DNA of 41,459 nt from an uncultured Phascolarctobacterium sp. Lineage in GTDB: Bacteria > Bacillota > Negativicutes > Acidaminococcales > Acidaminococcaceae. The DNA lies in assembly GCA_900545025.1 (NCBI GenBank), contig UQXH01000017.1, forward strand, positions 1 to 41,459, in the 5' to 3' direction. Numbering within the stretch: position 1 is the stretch's first letter; each line of letters opens with the position of its first letter. Shown here in pieces: positions 1-8,166 of the stretch. Under the pieces are notes generated by a model. The model did not search any database. It saw nothing but the letters and a program-made list of their open reading frames with translations, and was not told the origin of the DNA. The position numbers were made by a program, and so were the translations under genes.

Positions 1-21
1 CTGATACTCCCCTATAAAAAT

Positions 22-66
22 GGCTATTTATCAACTGTTTGTTGTGACATAGCCTTATTTTTTTAT
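22..66 (+). terminator. Possible rho-independent terminator of a gene to the left
   Basis: GGCTAT (22-27) pairs with ATAGCC (49-54), and CAAC (32-35) with GTTG (41-44), followed by TTATTTTTTT. This would end a plus-strand transcript entering from outside the window. A shorter T-run on the other side could also work on the minus strand. The gene it serves is not visible. Confidence 0.45.
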
Positions 67-149
67 CAATTAAAAGCTTCCACAGTCTGTTATAACTGAC
101 AGCCATTTTCCGTTTCTCCCTTCACAAAGCAAACGTAATATACATGCTC

Positions 150-155
150 ATTATA
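150..155 (-). promoter_or_regulatory. Possible extended -10 promoter reading leftward out of the window
   Basis: On the minus strand the bases read TGC-TATAAT, an extended -10 element. No good -35 stands 16-18 bases upstream. It could drive a gene beginning left of base 1. The rest of 67-210 is AT-rich with no gene that I can support. Confidence 0.3.
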
Positions 156-210
156 GCATATCTTTTCTAACTTCAAAATAATCTTGAATTTTGCAAGTAT
201 TAAAGCCTTG

Positions 211-250
211 CAAAAAAAAACTTAGTCCAGCATATACTGAACTAAGTTTT
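211..250 (-). terminator. Rho-independent terminator of the rapZ-yvcK-whiA unit
   Basis: The stem is formed by 217-226 and 241-250 (AAAACTTAGT against ACTAAGTTTT) with a 14-base loop. On the minus strand it is followed by a run of T (complement of 212-220). It begins within the stop codon of the unknown 220-aa gene, so it closes that five-gene unit. Confidence 0.75.
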
Positions 251-912
251 TATTTATTCTTTCTGTATTTGTCGTATTCGTACTCGTATTCTTCCCACTG
301 CTCGCTGAACTCATTTTCATACATCCTGTTATTATGCAAAATGATATCGTCGGCACTTGTAATCAGTCCGGCTTTTACCAAATCGGCAAATTCTGCCGCA
401 CTGACAAGCTGAGGATAATTACTGCAAAACTCCGTGTAATCAATGCACTGCAGTTTTTCCATACGCTCCTGCAGAGGCAAAGCAAGCAAAGCAGCTTCAT
501 CGTTTTCGTAAAATTCGCCTAAATCAGCATCTGCATACGTAGTATCCTGCAGATAGCTTTGCTGCACTAAATCTGCACCAATCAGCAAATCGTTAAATAA
601 CAGCAGGTTCAGCTTATATAAGCCAGCCAGATTTTTGGATATATTAACCAGCATCAGCCTGTATCCTTCTTTATCGACAGTCTGCTGCCTGTCATATCCT
701 GTCATAAGCCGCTGGCACAGGCTGATATTCTGCTCTGCCTGCAGGCATCCTTGTTCTGCCTTGGCTGCCGCTTTTGCTAAAGCTGCTTTATCCTGGCAAA
801 GAACAGTATGAGGACAGTTTTGCAGTACTGCCCTCATAAGCTTATAAGCTGCCAATATTTTTTTGTATTTTGCTAAAGTAAGCTTCACAAATTCAATATT
901 ATAGGTCAGCAT
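250..912 (-). CDS. Unknown 220-aa protein, last gene of the rapZ unit
   Basis: I do not recognise a family. The protein has no signal peptide or membrane segment, appears mostly helical, is rich in Leu, Ala and Lys with several Cys in the first half, and ends in a Glu/Tyr-rich tail (about residues 202-217) before a basic terminus. The start ATG at 912 has a good ribosome binding site (AAGGTGATT) that lies over the end of the preceding deacetylase gene, only 10 bases away. The neat start, translational spacing and following terminator argue that it is a real gene, expressed with the deacetylase and probably whiA, yvcK and rapZ. Function cannot be inferred beyond a possible envelope or regulatory link from position. 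Confidence 0.8.
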   Translation of the reverse strand: MLTYNIEFVKLTLAKYKKILAAYKLMRAVLQNCPHTVLCQDKAALAKAAAKAEQGCLQAEQNISLCQRLMTGYDRQQTVDKEGYRLMLVNISKNLAGLYKLNLLLFNDLLIGADLVQQSYLQDTTYADADLGEFYENDEAALLALPLQERMEKLQCIDYTEFCSNYPQLVSAAEFADLVKAGLITSADDIILHNNRMYENEFSEQWEEYEYEYDKYRKNK

Positions 913-922
913 CTAATCACCT

Positions 923-1789
923 TTACCACACAAAGATATTGCGGATGATGTTTAAATCTATACCCTTTGTCTGCAAAAAGCCCCACAAATACGCTTTTTC
1001 GATGCGGTCTGCCAGTCCCTGTACACCGCTGCCGTCATCGGCCACGGTTACGCGGTACATTTCCATGGGCGCTTTTTTATAGCTTTCTGCCGTGTTAACG
1101 CCTACTTTGCCGGTCAGCGCACGATAAAAGCCGTAACGCTGTGCCTCGCTGATAACGGTATCATTATAATTGCCATTAGGATATGCCAGCGTGCGGACAA
1201 TATAGCCGTCAAAATTCTTTTTCAGATAGTAGCGGGAGGTTGCCAGCTCCCAGGCAAGATATTTTTCGTCAATCTTCGCCAGCGGCGCATGGCTTGTCGT
1301 ATGTGAGCCAAGCTCCATACCATGGGCAATCATATCTTTTATTTCTGCTTCGTTCATGTGGATAGCGTCACCGATATCCTTATTGATAACAAAGAAAGAC
1401 GCTTTGGCATCGTATTTCTGCAGCAGCGGCAAAACTACGCTGTGATTATTTTTGTACCCGTCGTCAAAGCTGAGAGCGATATATTTATCGACGTTCTCGC
1501 CATGCTCCAGTCTTGCTGCCAGCTGTTCTACGCTGACAATGGTATAGCCGCTGTCCTTTAAGTATTTTAAATGAGATTCAAACAGCTCTTCCGGCATAAT
1601 CAGCGTTTTAGGCCAGTCGGCACCTACTTCCGGGCCTACTGCATGGTACATGAGCACGGGTGCGGCGCTCTTTTTAAAGGCCGCATACTCTGTCCGCAGT
1701 CTGTCGCCGTTAACCTGCCAGTACACCGCAGCTGCCGCTGCCAGTATTGCCAGACACAAAGCGGTAATTTTCAGTATTTTTTTCAGCAT
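923..1789 (-). CDS. Membrane-anchored polysaccharide deacetylase (NodB domain)
   Basis: Likely removes acetyl groups (N- or O-linked) from an envelope polysaccharide or peptidoglycan outside the inner membrane. Residues 4-24 are one hydrophobic segment, either an uncleaved signal anchor or a signal peptide. The carbohydrate esterase 4 fold follows: metal-binding SFDDGY at about 107-112, HTTSH with His163 and His167, and AYPNG at 202-206 in place of the classical RxPY motif, as in the PgaB/YadE-like branch. Length of 288 aa is normal. The start is one base after the whiA stop, so translation is probably coupled. Its place after whiA suggests cell-wall work; the exact substrate is unknown. Confidence 0.88.
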   Translation of the reverse strand: MLKKILKITALCLAILAAAAAVYWQVNGDRLRTEYAAFKKSAAPVLMYHAVGPEVGADWPKTLIMPEELFESHLKYLKDSGYTIVSVEQLAARLEHGENVDKYIALSFDDGYKNNHSVVLPLLQKYDAKASFFVINKDIGDAIHMNEAEIKDMIAHGMELGSHTTSHAPLAKIDEKYLAWELATSRYYLKKNFDGYIVRTLAYPNGNYNDTVISEAQRYGFYRALTGKVGVNTAESYKKAPMEMYRVTVADDGSGVQGLADRIEKAYLWGFLQTKGIDLNIIRNIFVW

Positions 1790-1790
1790 C

Positions 1791-2723
1791 TCAGTTTTTC
1801 TCCATTTCCATACCCATGCCGACAGCCATTTCCTGCAGCTTTTTCAGACGGTGGTTGATGCCGGACTTGCCGATGCCGCCCGAATATTCCACCAGCTCAT
1901 TTAAAGAAGCATCGGGATATTCCAGACGCAGACGCGCCGTATCCTGCAAAGCCTGCGGCAGCTGGTTGAGCCCCAAATGCTGCTCGATGTATTTGATGCA
2001 GTTAATCTGCCGCACCGCTGCCTTGACTACCTTGTTCAGATTAGCGGTTTCGCAGTTGACTACACGGTTGACGTTATTGCGCATTTCTTTGACGATGCGC
2101 ACGTTTTCAAAATCCATCATGGAATTATGGGCGCCGATAACGCTCAAAAACTTGGTAATACTTTCGCCGTCTTTTAAATAAACGATGAAATCGTTCTTAC
2201 GGTCAGTCAGCTTGGCTTTCAGGGAAAAGCTGTGCATGACCTTGATAATGCTGTGGGCAAAATCTTCGTTGCCGGTAACCATTTCCAGATGGTAGTCGCT
2301 GGAGGGGCGGCTGATGCTCCCTCCGCCCAAAAAGGCGCCGCGCAGGAAAGTGCGTTTGCAGCAGTGATTGTTCAGCAGCGGATTTTTCAAATCGCTTTCT
2401 ACTGACAAAAGCTGCAGCTCCGTCAGCGCCTTGCTTACCTGGGGCGCAGGAATGACACGCACCTGATAGCGGTTATTTTTCTTTAACCGACGCGAACGGG
2501 TAATGACGACTTCCGTCTGCACCTGGTAGTTGCTTTTCAGAAGCTGCAGCACACGTCTTGCCAGCGCCGCATTTTCTGTAGAAAAGTGGATGCCGACATT
2601 ACTGCCTCTGATAATAATAGCGCCGCTCATACGCAGCAATCCTAAAAGCTCTGCCTTATCACAGCAGGCATCGTTAGTCTCGATACGTGACAGTTCGTTT
2701 TTCACATCGTTGGAAAAAGACAT
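1791..2723 (-). CDS. whiA: Sporulation/division regulator WhiA
   Basis: DNA-binding protein conserved in Firmicutes and Actinobacteria. In Streptomyces it controls sporulation septation genes, and in Bacillus it affects division and chromosome segregation. The 310-aa sequence shows the degenerate homing-endonuclease (LAGLIDADG-like) fold around FLRGAFLGGGSIS (126-138) and a C-terminal helix-turn-helix with YSGGIGKSGINHRLKKL (about 279-295). The start has a strong AAAGGAGG site. It lies 36 bases after yvcK in the standard rapZ-yvcK-whiA order. In a non-sporulating Negativicute the role is more likely in division than in sporulation (inference). Confidence 0.96.
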   Translation of the reverse strand: MSFSNDVKNELSRIETNDACCDKAELLGLLRMSGAIIIRGSNVGIHFSTENAALARRVLQLLKSNYQVQTEVVITRSRRLKKNNRYQVRVIPAPQVSKALTELQLLSVESDLKNPLLNNHCCKRTFLRGAFLGGGSISRPSSDYHLEMVTGNEDFAHSIIKVMHSFSLKAKLTDRKNDFIVYLKDGESITKFLSVIGAHNSMMDFENVRIVKEMRNNVNRVVNCETANLNKVVKAAVRQINCIKYIEQHLGLNQLPQALQDTARLRLEYPDASLNELVEYSGGIGKSGINHRLKKLQEMAVGMGMEMEKN

Positions 2724-2759
2724 CCGGCGTCCTCCTTTCTCATCATCTTCCGTTGCAAT

Positions 2760-4121
2760 TTATTCACCTTTATGCAGGGTACGCATCCCCTGACGCATAA
2801 AGAAATAATCAAAAAACTGTACGCCCTTGCCAAACAGACGCAGGCGATAAATAAGCGCGATTAACACGCGGGACAACTTACGCGGATCGTGACGCACCAG
2901 GTCATTTTTACTGATTAAACGCGCCGGCACTACGGTAATGCCCAGATTGCGGATTTTTTCAATATCCGGCGTTACCGGCGTAGAGCCTTCCGCATTATAC
3001 TGCAGCAGCTGTTCGCCCGTTATTTCCTGGTCGTTGACGATGACGAAATCTAAAAACTGCACGCCCACATGGTCGATAAGCGCGCGCACATGCTCATACG
3101 CGCCAAAGAAATCGGTCTCGCCGGGCTGCGTCATAACATTACAGATATAGATTTTAACCGCGTCTGATTTGATTACCGCATCGCGGATACCCTTAACCAA
3201 AAGGTTAGGGATAACGCTGGTGTACAGGCTGCCCGGCCCGAAAATCAGCACGTCGGCTTCTTCAATAGCCTTGATGGCAGCTTTGGCGGCAGGTGCATCC
3301 TCCGGCAGCATCATCATACGGCGGATACGCTTATGCGCCTTGGGGATTTCCGATTCGCCCAGCACTGTGCTGCCGTCATTCATTTCTGCCTGCAGCTGGA
3401 TATTGGCCAGCGTAGAGGGCACAACTTTGCCGCGCACCTTGAGAATCTGGCTGGTAGCGTCCAGCCCTTCCTCCATACCGCCCTCAGCCTGCGCCATTGC
3501 GGCAATAAAGAGGTTGCCGAAGCAATGTCCTGCCAGCGGTGAATCGCCCTGGAAGCGGTACTGCATCAGTCTTTCCATAAGGGGCTCACGGTCAGCCAGC
3601 GCCGTCAGGCAGTTACGCAGGTCGCCAGGCGGGATGATGCCCAGCTCCTTGCGCAGGCGGCCGGAAGAGCCGCCGTCGTCGGCAGAAGTTACTACTGCCG
3701 TACAGTTATTGGTAATATATTTCATGCCGCGCAGCAGCGTGGAAAGACCTGTACCGCCGCCTACTACGGTGATGGCAGGTCCTCTGGTCAGCTTGCGCTG
3801 GATGAAGATGGTTTCCATCAGCGAGCCGTTCTTATCGGGGATGACCGCCCCCACTACGGAAAAAATCATCCTCCTGGTACCGTAAATCATCACACCAAAG
3901 CCCAGCAGCAGCAATACGCCGCCTGCCAGCATAATCAGACCATTAGAATAACGGCCCGTAGTCATATAGGTCATCTGGAACAGCAGCTCCTCTGCCGTCC
4001 CCATGATTTGATAATTAAAGAAAAATGCCAGTCCCAGCGCACACATCAAGACGCCCACCGCAAAAAGCAACAGCCAGCGTTTGATATTGATGCCGGGACA
4101 CAGCCAGGTAATCCAGCTCAT
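2760..4121 (-). CDS. yvcK: YvcK/CofD-like UDP-sugar-binding protein with membrane anchor
   Basis: YvcK (gluconeogenesis factor family) binds UDP-GlcNAc and helps steer carbon into peptidoglycan precursors during growth on gluconeogenic carbon. The CofD-like domain starts near residue 115 with ITVVGGGTGLS (117-127). Ahead of it are two hydrophobic segments, about 15-36 and 61-80, so the protein is probably tied to the inner membrane. Bacillus YvcK lacks this part, hence 453 aa rather than about 320. GGAGG precedes the ATG; 12 bases separate it from the rapZ stop. Longer anchored forms are known in Clostridia and Negativicutes. Confidence 0.94.
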   Translation of the reverse strand: MSWITWLCPGINIKRWLLLFAVGVLMCALGLAFFFNYQIMGTAEELLFQMTYMTTGRYSNGLIMLAGGVLLLLGFGVMIYGTRRMIFSVVGAVIPDKNGSLMETIFIQRKLTRGPAITVVGGGTGLSTLLRGMKYITNNCTAVVTSADDGGSSGRLRKELGIIPPGDLRNCLTALADREPLMERLMQYRFQGDSPLAGHCFGNLFIAAMAQAEGGMEEGLDATSQILKVRGKVVPSTLANIQLQAEMNDGSTVLGESEIPKAHKRIRRMMMLPEDAPAAKAAIKAIEEADVLIFGPGSLYTSVIPNLLVKGIRDAVIKSDAVKIYICNVMTQPGETDFFGAYEHVRALIDHVGVQFLDFVIVNDQEITGEQLLQYNAEGSTPVTPDIEKIRNLGITVVPARLISKNDLVRHDPRKLSRVLIALIYRLRLFGKGVQFFDYFFMRQGMRTLHKGE

Positions 4122-4133
4122 AATCAGCCTCCG

Positions 4134-4991
4134 TTATTTTGCAGGTATATCGCGGTGAGTAATCTCAACATTATACCCCTGGGTACGCAGATAATCATAT
4201 AATTTATTAGCTATAAATACACTGCGATGCTGTCCGCCGGTGCAGCCGACACTGATAACCAGCTGGCTCTTGCCTTCACTGACATACTGAGGCACTAAAA
4301 AGTCCAGCAGCTGTTCTTCCAGCTTCAGATACTGGAAGGTCTGCGGATAACGGCAGATAAAGTCTGCCACGGTTTTATCGTTGCCAGTCAGTGCGCGCAG
4401 TTCCTCCACATAGAAAGGATTAGGCAAAAAGCGTACATCCAGCACCATGTCGCTGTCCATGGGCAAGCCGTGCTTAAAGCCGAAGGAGCGCACAATGATG
4501 TTCATGCGTTCTTTTTGCGTACTGTCGCTGAATAAATCAAAAATCAGATTTTTCAGCTGACTGGTAGCCAGATTGGTGGTATCAATAAGACGGGTAGCCT
4601 TTTCCCGCAAAGGCTTTAACAGCTCGCGCTCGTTGCTGATGCTCTTTAAAAGCTCCGTGCCGGCGCCCAGCGGATGACGACGGCGCGTTTCCTTATAGCG
4701 TCTTACCAGCGTACTGTCGGACGCATCCAAAAAGATGAGTTCGTACTTTTGCCCGCCAGCTTCCATCTCGTTTAATACTTTCAGCAATTTATCAAAAAAG
4801 CGCCCGCCGCGGATATCGACTACCAAAGCAACATTCTGCTCGGAGGTCTGGCGGCACAGCTCGGCAAATTTAGGGATGAGCGCCGCCGGCAGGTTGTCGA
4901 TGCAGAAGAAGTTTAAGTCTTCCAGCGTGCGTATTACCTGGGTCTTACCGGCTCCTGACATGCCTGTAATTATAAGAAAGTGAGCCTGCAT
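4134..4991 (-). CDS. rapZ: RNase adapter / nucleotide-binding protein RapZ
   Basis: In E. coli RapZ delivers small RNAs of the glmS circuit to RNase E and senses glucosamine-6-phosphate. In Firmicutes (YvcJ) it is an ATP/GTP-binding protein with a less clear role. Walker A GMSGAGKT is at residues 10-17 and the conserved C-terminal GCTGGQHRS motif is present. I chose ATG at 4991 because AGAGGTGAT stands at proper distance; an in-frame GTG at 5000 overlaps that site and would leave no ribosome binding site. First gene of the unit with yvcK and whiA. Confidence 0.95.
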   Translation of the reverse strand: MQAHFLIITGMSGAGKTQVIRTLEDLNFFCIDNLPAALIPKFAELCRQTSEQNVALVVDIRGGRFFDKLLKVLNEMEAGGQKYELIFLDASDSTLVRRYKETRRRHPLGAGTELLKSISNERELLKPLREKATRLIDTTNLATSQLKNLIFDLFSDSTQKERMNIIVRSFGFKHGLPMDSDMVLDVRFLPNPFYVEELRALTGNDKTVADFICRYPQTFQYLKLEEQLLDFLVPQYVSEGKSQLVISVGCTGGQHRSVFIANKLYDYLRTQGYNVEITHRDIPAK

Positions 4992-5024
4992 AACTATCAC
5001 CTCTTTAAGAAGTTAGTATCTTTT

Positions 5025-5033
5025 ATTATACCA
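5025..5033 (-). promoter_or_regulatory. Extended -10 promoter of the rapZ unit
   Basis: The minus strand reads TGG-TATAAT, a full consensus -10 with the TGN extension, about 34 bases before the rapZ ATG. The region 16-18 bases upstream has no convincing -35, which is usual for extended -10 promoters. Confidence 0.6.
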
Positions 5034-5095
5034 TAAATTAAGCCCTCTGCTATTATTATCGCAATATATTACAAAAAAGTTACTGAAAAACAGGT

Positions 5096-5129
5096 AGAGA
5101 AAAACGCGGTCTCCTACGGAAACCGCGTT
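5096..5129 (-). terminator. Terminator of bioB
   Basis: AACGCGGT (5103-5110) pairs with ACCGCGTT (5122-5129); the loop can pair further (TCC with GGA). On the minus strand the stem is followed by TTTTCTC. It lies just past the bioB stop. Confidence 0.65.
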
Positions 5130-5146
5130 ATTTTGCATTTATATTT

Positions 5147-6136
5147 TTAGTCCAGTTTAGGCAGAGAACGTCCGCGTCCCAAATCGCGCAGCATCTGCAA
5201 ATCCTTATCAGTGCCGCGTCCTGCCGTAGTCAGATAGCCGCCGATCATAATGCCGCTGGCGCCGCCGTTTAAAGCCAATGCCTGCAAATCACGCAGGTTT
5301 ACTTCGCGTCCGCCTGCCGTCCTGATCTGCGCATGGGGCAGGATAAAACGGAAAACTGCAAAAGCACGCAGGATTTCCAGCGGAGCAAGCGCTTTATTAC
5401 CTGCAAAGGGAGTACCAGCAATCGGCGTCAGCAGGTTCAGCGGTACGGAGTCAACGCCCAGTTCTTTCAGCGTGAAGGCCATTTCCACACGCTGCTCAGG
5501 AGTTTCGCCAAGGCCCATGATGCCGCCGCTGCAGACGCGCAGACCGGCTGCCTGAGCATTCTTGATAGTTACGAATTTATCCTCGTAGGTATGAGTAGTG
5601 CAGATATCCGGGAAATAGCTGCCTGCTGTCTCCAGATTGGAATGATAACGGGTTACGCCAGCTTCCTTCAATGCTTTGGCCTGCTCTAAGGTCAGGATGC
5701 CCAAAGAAGCGCAAACTTCGATACCCAGCTCTTTTTTAATGCGTTTCAGCACGTGGCAGATATTGGCAAAATCGTCCGCCTTGCTCTGCCCTCTGCCGCT
5801 GGTAACTACGGAAAAACGTACTGCGCCTGCTGCTTTAGCCTTTTGCGCCGCCGCAAAGATTTCTTCTTCGGAAAGCAGCGGATATTCTTTGACCCCTGTA
5901 TTATAATGGGCAGACTGCGCGCAAAACTTGCAGTTTTCGCTGCATTTGCCGCTGCGTCCGTTTAAAATGGCACAGCAGTCCACATCGTTGCCGGCAAATC
6001 TTTGTCTGATTTTATCAGCCATAGCCAGCAGCAGCATGGTATCTTCGTCGCCTACGTTAATTAAATATTCCGCTTCCTGCCTGGTTATTTCCTCTCCTGC
6101 TAAAACTTTATCAGCCAATGCAATAATCTTCTGCAT
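5147..6136 (-). CDS. bioB: Biotin synthase BioB
   Basis: Radical SAM enzyme that inserts sulfur into dethiobiotin, the last step of biotin synthesis, in the cytosol. The radical SAM cluster cysteines are in CSENCKFC (Cys65, Cys69, Cys72). The second-cluster region and the C-terminal domain look complete, and 329 aa is normal length. No bioA, bioD or bioF is nearby, so here bioB is a single-gene unit with its own promoter and terminator. It is probably repressed through the two operator-like elements flanking the promoter. Biotin serves decarboxylases and carboxylases typical of glutamate- and succinate-fermenting Negativicutes. Confidence 0.97.
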   Translation of the reverse strand: MQKIIALADKVLAGEEITRQEAEYLINVGDEDTMLLLAMADKIRQRFAGNDVDCCAILNGRSGKCSENCKFCAQSAHYNTGVKEYPLLSEEEIFAAAQKAKAAGAVRFSVVTSGRGQSKADDFANICHVLKRIKKELGIEVCASLGILTLEQAKALKEAGVTRYHSNLETAGSYFPDICTTHTYEDKFVTIKNAQAAGLRVCSGGIMGLGETPEQRVEMAFTLKELGVDSVPLNLLTPIAGTPFAGNKALAPLEILRAFAVFRFILPHAQIRTAGGREVNLRDLQALALNGGASGIMIGGYLTTAGRGTDKDLQMLRDLGRGRSLPKLD

Positions 6137-6147
6137 TTCCTCACCCC

Positions 6148-6177
6148 TATGTAAACCTTGATTTTTAAACAGTTAAC
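6148..6177 (-). promoter_or_regulatory. Operator-like element A (candidate BirA box) next to bioB
   Basis: The plus strand begins TATGTAAACCTT and ends AAACAGTTAAC. Inside is an imperfect dyad, TGTAAACC then 13 bases then AGTTAAC, close to the known BirA half-sites TTGTAAACC / GGTTWACAA but with a shorter spacer than the usual 14-16. It covers the expected start of transcription and the bioB leader. Confidence 0.55.
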
Positions 6178-6185
6178 TATTATAT

Positions 6186-6214
6186 ATTATATAGCTGTCT
6201 GTTTTTGTCGTCAA
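6186..6214 (-). promoter_or_regulatory. Promoter of bioB
   Basis: On the minus strand TTGACG (complement of 6209-6214), exactly 17 bases, then TATAAT (complement of 6186-6191). The -35 lies inside element B and the start point falls at the edge of element A. Confidence 0.8.
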
Positions 6215-6239
6215 CTGTTTTTTAAAAAAGGTTTACATA
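6210..6239 (+). promoter_or_regulatory. Operator-like element B, inverted copy of element A
   Basis: Read on the minus strand it matches element A at 24 of 30 positions: the first 12 bases (TATGTAAACCTT) are identical, and the end AAACAGTT[A/G]AC differs at one base. It overlaps the bioB -35 and the last codon and stop of the upstream MATE gene. The two copies face each other 32 bases apart, with the promoter between them. Confidence 0.55.
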
Positions 6240-7588
6240 GGCAGCAGCAGACGGGCAATATCTGCCCGGCGTTTTCTGTAATACAGCCAGCCTGCTATAT
6301 CTGCCAACACCCAGCCGATGGGGATGGCTGCCCAGATACCCAGCACGCCGATACTGGGTATGGCAGAAAGAATATACGCCAGCGCTACCCTGGTGCCCAG
6401 GGAAATAACGGTCAGTACAATGGAGATTTCCGGCATTTTTACAGCGCGGTACAAACCATAGAACAGGAATAAGCAGCCGATGCCGCAGTAAAAGCTGCCT
6501 TCTATCCATAAATATTCTACACCGGCCTGAATGATAGCCGTCTCACTGCTGTCGATAAAAATTTCCATGAGCTGCCGCGCAAAGACGCATACCAGTACGG
6601 AGACAAACAGTGAAAAACCTATCGCGGTAATAAAGGCACTGCGCATACCCTGTTTAATACGCTCCAGCTTGCCAGCGCCAAAGTTTTGGGCGATAAATGT
6701 CGAAAAAGCATTGCCAAAATCCTGTACCGGCATATAGGCGAAGGAATCTATCTTCACCGCAGCGGCAAAGGCAGCCATTACTACCGTGCCAAAGCTGTTA
6801 ACCAAGCCCTGCACCATGAGGATGCCAAAATTCATCACTGACTGCTGCATGCAGGTGAGCAGCGAAAAGCGCATAATCTCCCGCAGGGCAAGACTGGAAA
6901 AATGACGTTCCTCTCTGCCCGGCAGCAGCTGCGGAAAACGGACAAAAATATAGCTAAAAATGCCCACAGCCGAGACCAGCTGGGCGATGGTCGTAGCCAG
7001 CGCCGCACCGACAACACCCATATTAAAGGACAAAATAAATATAATATCCAGCGCGATATTCAGCACCGCCGCTATGCCCAAAAAGAGCAGCGGTATTACA
7101 GAATTACCCACAGCACGCAGGAGCGAAGCACCGTAATTATATACAAAGGTAAAGAAGATACCGTAAAAAATATACCACAGATAGCTGCGCATAAGCGGGA
7201 AGACATCCTGAGGTACCTGCAGCCAACATAATATATCGTCAATATAGAAGAAAACTGCTGCCGTCATCAGCACGGAAAAAAATCCGATACTGACGAAAGA
7301 CAGATAAACCTTCTGGCGCAGTGCCGACAAATCGCCACGCCCCCAACAGATGGAAAACAAGACGCCGCAGCCCATACACATGCCCAACAGGATGGAATTT
7401 AAAAAGACCATCAGCGCGTAGGAAGAGCCTACAGCAGCAAGAGCAGCCGCCCCCAGGTATCTGCCGACAATCAGCGTATCGGCAATGTTATAAAACTGCT
7501 GCAAAAGATTTCCCAGTATCAGCGGCAAAGAAAACAGCAGCATCGTCCCGGTAACACTGCCCTTAGTAAGGTCCTGTACAAGCTTCAT
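6233..7588 (-). CDS. MATE-family efflux transporter
   Basis: Cation-coupled exporter of the MATE family in the inner membrane; substrates of such proteins include drugs and cationic toxins. The 451-aa protein has the usual set of about twelve hydrophobic segments in two halves, with typical N-terminal text LQQFYNIADTLIVGRYLG (about 29-46). The ATG follows the upstream CHR gene stop by one base and has only a weak ribosome site, so coupling is likely. Its stop codon lies in operator element B of bioB. The exported compound cannot be told from sequence. Confidence 0.9.
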   Translation of the reverse strand: MKLVQDLTKGSVTGTMLLFSLPLILGNLLQQFYNIADTLIVGRYLGAAALAAVGSSYALMVFLNSILLGMCMGCGVLFSICWGRGDLSALRQKVYLSFVSIGFFSVLMTAAVFFYIDDILCWLQVPQDVFPLMRSYLWYIFYGIFFTFVYNYGASLLRAVGNSVIPLLFLGIAAVLNIALDIIFILSFNMGVVGAALATTIAQLVSAVGIFSYIFVRFPQLLPGREERHFSSLALREIMRFSLLTCMQQSVMNFGILMVQGLVNSFGTVVMAAFAAAVKIDSFAYMPVQDFGNAFSTFIAQNFGAGKLERIKQGMRSAFITAIGFSLFVSVLVCVFARQLMEIFIDSSETAIIQAGVEYLWIEGSFYCGIGCLFLFYGLYRAVKMPEISIVLTVISLGTRVALAYILSAIPSIGVLGIWAAIPIGWVLADIAGWLYYRKRRADIARLLLPM

Positions 7589-7589
7589 G

Positions 7590-8156
7590 CTATCTTATCC
7601 CCAGGATTCCCAAGATTAGCCCCAGACAGCCGGAAAAGCACAGCACCCGGATAACGCTCATTTTTCTGCGCAGGGCCAGCACCGCTATGGGCAGGACTAT
7701 ACAGCCGATTAAATCAGTCTTAGTAAAATCAGCAGGCACAGTCTCCGTATTCCACAGAGCCAAAAAGATAAAGCTCATACCGGCAGAGCAGATAAGCGCC
7801 ACCACTGCCGGACGTAAACCGTTTAAGATGCCACGGACAGAAGCGACATTGCCGTATTTAAAAAACAGCTTGGTCAGCAGCAGCACAATGAGTATCGAGG
7901 GAAAAACAAAGCCGAATGTCGCCGCTATCGCGCCGGGTATACCTGCCACCTTGGTACCGACAAAGGTGGCCGCGTTAATACCGATAGGCCCCGGCGTCAT
8001 CTGAGAAATAGTAAAGATGTCAACAAATTCCTGCATGGTGAGCCAGCCATGACGCTCAATAACCTGCGCCTGGATAAGCGGCATGGAAGCATAGCCGCCG
8101 CCGACGCAAAAAGCGCCTACCTGCACAAAGCTCCAAAATAATTCCCAGTAAATCAT
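7590..8156 (-). CDS. Short CHR-family (chromate) transporter subunit, second of a pair
   Basis: Half-size member of the chromate ion transporter family, which works in pairs, as for Bacillus ChrS-like proteins. The family signature FCVGGGYASMPLIQ is at about 17-30, with QMTPGPIGINAATFVG further on and three or four hydrophobic segments after it. I chose ATG at 8156 (188 aa) since AAGGAG stands seven bases ahead of it; an in-frame GTG at 8186 would overlap the preceding gene. The family name does not prove chromate as substrate: many members in anaerobes have no known one. Confidence 0.88.
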   Translation of the reverse strand: MIYWELFWSFVQVGAFCVGGGYASMPLIQAQVIERHGWLTMQEFVDIFTISQMTPGPIGINAATFVGTKVAGIPGAIAATFGFVFPSILIVLLLTKLFFKYGNVASVRGILNGLRPAVVALICSAGMSFIFLALWNTETVPADFTKTDLIGCIVLPIAVLALRRKMSVIRVLCFSGCLGLILGILGIR

Positions 8157-8166
8157 AAACTTCTCC

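Noticed and set aside
3169..3885. A 238-aa plus-strand frame inside yvcK
   Set aside because: It is antisense to the conserved CofD-like domain, with no ribosome site and low-complexity Ser/Pro/Ile text.
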